Origin: DLKC01 sp002478885
GTDB lineage: Bacteria > Bacteroidota > Bacteroidia > Chitinophagales > Chitinophagaceae
Reading direction: 5' to 3'
NCBI GenBank assembly: GCA_046329585.1
Contig: JAXLUI010000002.1
Location: 62,001-126,000, forward strand
Length of the DNA: 64,000 bases
Position 1 is the first letter of the stretch, and the number at the start of each line of letters is the position of its first letter. Positions 60,875 through 64,000 of this stretch are shown here, piece after piece. The notes beneath the pieces are model-generated. The model made no database searches and was not told the DNA's origin. It saw only the letters and a program-made list of their open reading frames with translations. Made by a program: the position numbers and the translations under genes.

Positions 60875-61984
60875 TCACCTCCCCCCGAAAAACAGCTTGA
60901 TACAATCACACACATAACCCACCTCCTCAGCCGTAATCCCCGGGTAAACAGGCAGGCTCAGGCAGGTGGAAGCCAGCATTTCGGCTATGGGGAAGTCCCC
61001 TTTCCGGTAGCCAAGATACCGGTATGCCTGTTGTAAATGTGGTGGCACCGGGTAGTGGATAAGCGTGCCTACCCCTTTTTCCTGTAAAAATTGCTGCAGT
61101 GCATCCCTGCTTTGCGTGCGCACCACGAAAAGATGGTACACATGGCTACAGTCCGCATGCACCGCGGGTAGCACCAGGTCGCCCGCATCGGCAAGCAGTT
61201 CCCGGTACCAGCCGGCGACTTGTTGCCGGTACGCATTCCACTCATGGAGATAGCGCAGCTTCACCCGCAGGAAAACGGCCTGCAACTCGTCCATCCGCAT
61301 ATTGTGACCGGTGATTTCATGCTGGTATTTAATCGCAGACCCGTAATTCCGCAGGAGCCTCACCTGCGCAGCATACGCTTCGTCATCCGTGGTAATGGCA
61401 CCGGCATCGCCGAGTGCCCCAAGGTTTTTACCGGGATAAAAGCTGGTCGCATTGATATGCCCCCAGCTCCCCGTGAGCTTGTCTTTGCAGCGGGCTCCCT
61501 GCGCCTGGGCATTGTCCTCCACTACAAAAAGTCCTTCTGCAACGGCCAGGTCCATAATGCCGTTCATAGCACAGGACTGCCCGTATAAATGAACCGGGAT
61601 GATCGCCCGGGTGCGTTTGCTGACATGCAGGGCAATCGTCGCAGGGGTAATGTTATAGCTGTCAACATCCGGTTCTGCAAATACAGGTACGGCACCGGTA
61701 TGTGATACTGCCAGCACCGTTGCGATGAATGTATTCGAGGGTACGATCACTTCATCACCCGGGCCCGCACCCAATGCCTTCAAAGCAAGCGTGAGCGCAT
61801 CAAGCCCGTTGCTTACACCCACACAATGGTTTGTTTGATTGAATTGCGCATATGCTGACTCAAATTGCTTCAGCTCCTCGCCCAGTATATACCAGCCTCT
61901 ATCGTAAAATCGCTCAAACCCAAGCTGCATTTCTCTTTTAAGTGCTTCCTGCACAGTCCGGAAAGATAAAAACGGTACCTGCAT
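60875..61984 (-). CDS. FdtB/QdtB-like sugar aminotransferase (DegT/DnrJ/EryC1)
   Basis: The 369-residue PLP enzyme begins MQVPFLSFRTVQEALKREMQ and carries EVIVPSNTFIATVLAVSHTGA, EDNAQAQGA and the Schiff-base lysine in SFYPGKNLGALGDAGA. These are the motifs of dTDP-3-keto sugar transaminases that follow an FdtA-type 3,4-ketoisomerase. It overlaps the GNAT gene upstream by one base (TAATG). With the ketoisomerase genes at the right edge this makes a dTDP-3-amino-3,6-dideoxyhexose, Fuc3N or Qui3N; which one cannot be told. Confidence 0.9.
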   Translation of the reverse strand: MQVPFLSFRTVQEALKREMQLGFERFYDRGWYILGEELKQFESAYAQFNQTNHCVGVSNGLDALTLALKALGAGPGDEVIVPSNTFIATVLAVSHTGAVPVFAEPDVDSYNITPATIALHVSKRTRAIIPVHLYGQSCAMNGIMDLAVAEGLFVVEDNAQAQGARCKDKLTGSWGHINATSFYPGKNLGALGDAGAITTDDEAYAAQVRLLRNYGSAIKYQHEITGHNMRMDELQAVFLRVKLRYLHEWNAYRQQVAGWYRELLADAGDLVLPAVHADCSHVYHLFVVRTQSRDALQQFLQEKGVGTLIHYPVPPHLQQAYRYLGYRKGDFPIAEMLASTCLSLPVYPGITAEEVGYVCDCIKLFFGGR

Positions 61985-62439
61985 TACCCGGCTATTTGTT
62001 TTGTCATGTAAAAAATACCATCGCTGGCCGATACGATCCGGAAACCTTTGTCAAAATATAAATTCACTGCGATAAAATTATCAGCCAACACATGCAGGGA
62101 AATAGTTCGCCATCCTCTTGCCGCAGCTATCGCGAAGGCGCTATCCATCAGCTGCTTGCCCAACCCCCGGCCCCTCCATAGCTGTTCTCCGATATAACCA
62201 AAATATTCAGCGCTGTCCTGGTCAATATGCTTAAATCCCATTACCCCGATGGCTGTCCCGGCCTCCACCACTGTCCAGATTGCGTAATCCTTTCTTGCTT
62301 CCAGCCCTTTGAACCAGGCCATTTGCTGTTCGCGATCAATGGAAGGGCTTTGTGTAAGCAACCGCAGTTCCGGGTCACTGAGCCATCTGGAGGTCAGGGA
62401 AAGCATGGTTTCGTCAAAAGCGCGCAGCTCGATGGTCAT
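61984..62439 (-). CDS. GNAT-family acetyltransferase (RimJ/RimL type)
   Basis: The 151-residue protein shows the GNAT fold: MTIELRAFDETMLSLTSRWL, WTVVEAGTAIGVMGFKHID and the acetyl-CoA loop LWRGRGLGKQLMDSAFAI at about 87-104, and VNLYFDKGFRIV. Overlaps with both neighbours (1 and 4 bp) make it part of the sugar-nucleotide cassette. Likely N-acetylates the 3-amino sugar, replacing the LbH-type FdtC/QdtC enzyme; this is inferred from position. Confidence 0.85.
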   Translation of the reverse strand: MTIELRAFDETMLSLTSRWLSDPELRLLTQSPSIDREQQMAWFKGLEARKDYAIWTVVEAGTAIGVMGFKHIDQDSAEYFGYIGEQLWRGRGLGKQLMDSAFAIAAARGWRTISLHVLADNFIAVNLYFDKGFRIVSASDGIFYMTKQIAG

Positions 62440-63371
62440 AAGGTTAAACGCCAGGAAGTTTTGGAGTAAATCGAGCAGCCGATGCTTTCTTTAAAACGGC
62501 ATAACCCGTAATTGGGAGTGCTTTTTTCAGTGGAGGGTCCCACATCAATGACCCGCATACCTTTTTCAAGGTAATAGTCAACCAGCCGGTATGCCAGGTA
62601 ATTCATGCATTTATTGGCCGCATGCGCGGGAAGGTCGCCCCAGTAGATCACCTGCACAATACCGTCTGCAACGTAGAAAACAAGGGCTGCGGCAACGGGC
62701 TCATCTTCGAGTGAAAGCAGGAAAAAATCGGCCGGGGCCACGCGCATGGTGCGCCTCACCGCTTCCATGGTCATGCGCAGTGGAAACCCTCTTTCTTCGC
62801 GGTTCCGGCGGATGACAGAATAGGCTGTTTCTTCCGATGCAGCATTGCCGCAGCGCTCAAACCGGAATGGTTTCGCCAGGGCAATATGCAGGTTCTTTTT
62901 CGCATTGTAAGCCAGGCTTTCCAGGTAGCCCTGCATCGTTTGGAGATGTAGGGAATAGTTGAGGTCGCTCGCAAAGGGTATAAATCCTTTCCGGTACAAT
63001 ACATTCGCTACTTTGCTGTTAAAATTAGGGGTATAGAATACCGGGGGAAGTATCAACTCTATGGCACTAAGACCCTTGTTCCGGCAATACCCGGTAAGCA
63101 AGTCTGTAGCGGCCTCTATATCAGCCAGGTCAACAGCTTCATCCTTACAGGCAAACCCTCCGAACGGGGCAGAAAAAGGTGACCGGAAAATGCCATCAGC
63201 GTCCGAACCAATAATCCCCAGCTTAAACTTACCGGTCTTAAAACCCAGGTACACGACAGGCATCTGCCGGGCTTCACCGGTAAGGCTGTTGAAGTCAGCA
63301 GAATTGTACAAATGGCCCGGGTTGTTAAAAATAGCCCGGTATTCCGTGCCGCTGGTCTGGCTAAGCTCCAT
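62436..63371 (-). CDS. GNAT/FemAB-like acyl- or aminoacyltransferase
   Basis: The 311-residue protein has the two-GNAT-domain layout of the FemAB/BioF2-like group: an N-terminal part with GIFRSPFSAPFGGFACKDE, then LNYSLHLQTMQGYLESLAYN, a domain with the RRNREERGFPLRMTMEAV element and a final FFLLSLEDEPVAAALVFYV and HAANKCMNYLAYRLVDYY with DVGPSTEKSTPN. It probably transfers an acyl or aminoacyl group to a sugar or peptide in the locus. It overlaps its neighbours by 4 and 11 bp. Confidence 0.8.
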   Translation of the reverse strand: MELSQTSGTEYRAIFNNPGHLYNSADFNSLTGEARQMPVVYLGFKTGKFKLGIIGSDADGIFRSPFSAPFGGFACKDEAVDLADIEAATDLLTGYCRNKGLSAIELILPPVFYTPNFNSKVANVLYRKGFIPFASDLNYSLHLQTMQGYLESLAYNAKKNLHIALAKPFRFERCGNAASEETAYSVIRRNREERGFPLRMTMEAVRRTMRVAPADFFLLSLEDEPVAAALVFYVADGIVQVIYWGDLPAHAANKCMNYLAYRLVDYYLEKGMRVIDVGPSTEKSTPNYGLCRFKESIGCSIYSKTSWRLTL

Positions 63372-63747
63372 TAAAGTTCAGGTATTCGTTATAGTCTCTT
63401 ATATAATCGGCTTCCGTGTATATTTCCGACGCAAGCACAAGGCAAATAGCCCCCGAGGAGAAATTTCGCATATCCCTCCAGGTGCCGGGAGGGATCAGCA
63501 ACCCGAAATAAGGCCTGTTAAGCTGCACCGTTTTCGTTTCGCTGCCGTCACTCAGGACAATGTCGAAACTCCCGCTTGCTGCAACGATAAGCTGGTACAG
63601 TGTTTTATGCGCATGGCCTCCCCTGCCGGCGCCACCGGGTACATCATAAAGATAATACACCCGCTTTATGTCAAAAGGTATCTCCCTGCCTCCATGCAGC
63701 ACGGTGAGCGCCCCTGACGGCCGCTCTATTTTGGGCAGTTCAAGCAT
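63361..63747 (-). CDS. FdtA/QdtA-like cupin sugar 3,4-ketoisomerase
   Basis: From the ATG at 63747 the protein has 128 residues (the frame continues to 63783). It has the cupin pattern of the FdtA/QdtA family: IPFDIKRVYYLYDVPGGAGR, GGHAHKTLYQLIVAASGSFD, VQLNRPYFGLLIPPGTWRDM and a C-terminal EADYIRDYNEYL. These enzymes turn dTDP-4-keto-6-deoxyglucose into the 3-keto isomer. It is directly adjacent to a second copy of the same family at the right edge. Confidence 0.88.
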   Translation of the reverse strand: MLELPKIERPSGALTVLHGGREIPFDIKRVYYLYDVPGGAGRGGHAHKTLYQLIVAASGSFDIVLSDGSETKTVQLNRPYFGLLIPPGTWRDMRNFSSGAICLVLASEIYTEADYIRDYNEYLNFNGA

Positions 63748-63769
63748 TATACAATCGTGAACAGATGCT

Positions 63770-64000
63770 TTAGATCGTTTCATGTCTCAGTTGTAAATAG
63801 AGGTCAATATCCCTGATATAATCTGTCTCATCAAAGGACGTATCAGATAAGATCAGCGCCAGCGAGTTAGTGGAGAAATTCTCCAGCGACCGCCAGGTCA
63901 TTGCAGGTATCAGCAGGCCATAATAAGAACGGTTAAGCTGTATTTTCCGCGTTTCCTTTTCATCCTGGAGCACCACATCAAAACTGCCCGAGATCGCCAC
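63770..64000 (-). CDS. Second FdtA/QdtA-like cupin protein, cut by the window edge
   Basis: The C-terminal 76 residues are present, with SGSFDVVLQDEKETRKIQLN, GLLIPAMTWRSLENFS and ETDYIRDIDLYLQL. They line up with the gene at 63361-63747, so this is a tandem paralog; the N-terminus lies beyond 64000. It ends 22 bp before the start of the first copy. Confidence 0.85.
   Translation of the reverse strand: MAISGSFDVVLQDEKETRKIQLNRSYYGLLIPAMTWRSLENFSTNSLALILSDTSFDETDYIRDIDLYLQLRHETI

Noticed and set aside
1..64000. tRNA, rRNA or insertion sequence
   Set aside because: The gaps were read for conserved tRNA arms, rRNA segments, terminal inverted repeats and transposase motifs, and none was convincing.

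Overview
The window looks like chromosome of a Bacteroidota bacterium, most likely of the Chitinophagaceae type. This is an inference from gene content: a TonB-dependent barrel receptor with an N-terminal carboxypeptidase-regulatory-like domain, PorT-type and DUF2490-type barrel proteins, a DUF4421-type protein, lipoproteins with short lipoboxes, almost no Shine-Dalgarno sequences, and a few promoters matching the Bacteroidota -7 motif TAnnTTTG. No rRNA, tRNA, CRISPR array, insertion sequence or phage gene was seen.

Region 1 (1-18.9 kb) is an envelope and stress block. It starts with the tail of a NodT-type efflux protein, then an AI-2E/PerM family protein, a K+ channel, a PPK2 polyphosphate kinase, a SulP anion transporter with STAS domain, barrel proteins (DUF2490, PorT-type, BamA/TamA-type, MetA-type) and a lipoprotein. 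A gene broken by two single-base indels (11542-12041) lies back to back with a complete tripartite RND efflux operon (TolC, adaptor, pump), which is followed by a small P-II-like protein. Palindromes resembling CRP/FNR sites lie in front of the lipoprotein gene, the RND operon and, further right, the flavocytochrome pair.

Region 2 (18.9-34.6 kb) is mixed: a TonB receptor, a two-gene flavocytochrome c sulfide dehydrogenase-like unit, a CsgG/LpoB-like protein set between an intact DUF4421-type gene and an internally deleted copy of it, an Asp-box (BNR) propeller next to a MoaD/ThiS-like protein, a VOC protein, a lipoprotein with three repeated domains, a flavin amine oxidase, an SpmA-SpmB fusion and YchF.

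Region 3 (34.8-64 kb) is a surface polysaccharide locus. Three plus-strand genes (GT2, hexapeptide acyltransferase, WecE-like aminotransferase) converge on about 24 tightly packed minus-strand genes that run beyond the right edge. The minus-strand genes encode two FdtA-like 3,4-ketoisomerases (one cut by the edge) with an FdtB-like aminotransferase and a GNAT acetyltransferase (a dTDP-3-amino-sugar route), at least seven GT-B glycosyltransferases in which tandem duplicates can be seen, an AsnB-like amidotransferase, methyltransferases, an O-antigen ligase, an initiating sugar phosphotransferase, a FlaA1/CapD-type 4,6-dehydratase with its own aminotransferase, and a CpsB-type PHP phosphatase. 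Flippase and export genes (Wzx, Wza, Wzc) are not in the window.

Across the window, degenerate intergenic repeats of about 40-90 bp share a core like GTTGYGTCRCWC. Two of them, in opposite orientation, flank the RND pump gene and share 24 identical bases. The points most worth following up are this repeat family, the CRP/FNR-like sites, the three single-base insertions in A/T runs, the decayed DUF4421 copy, the RND-linked P-II-like protein and the propeller/MoaD pair.
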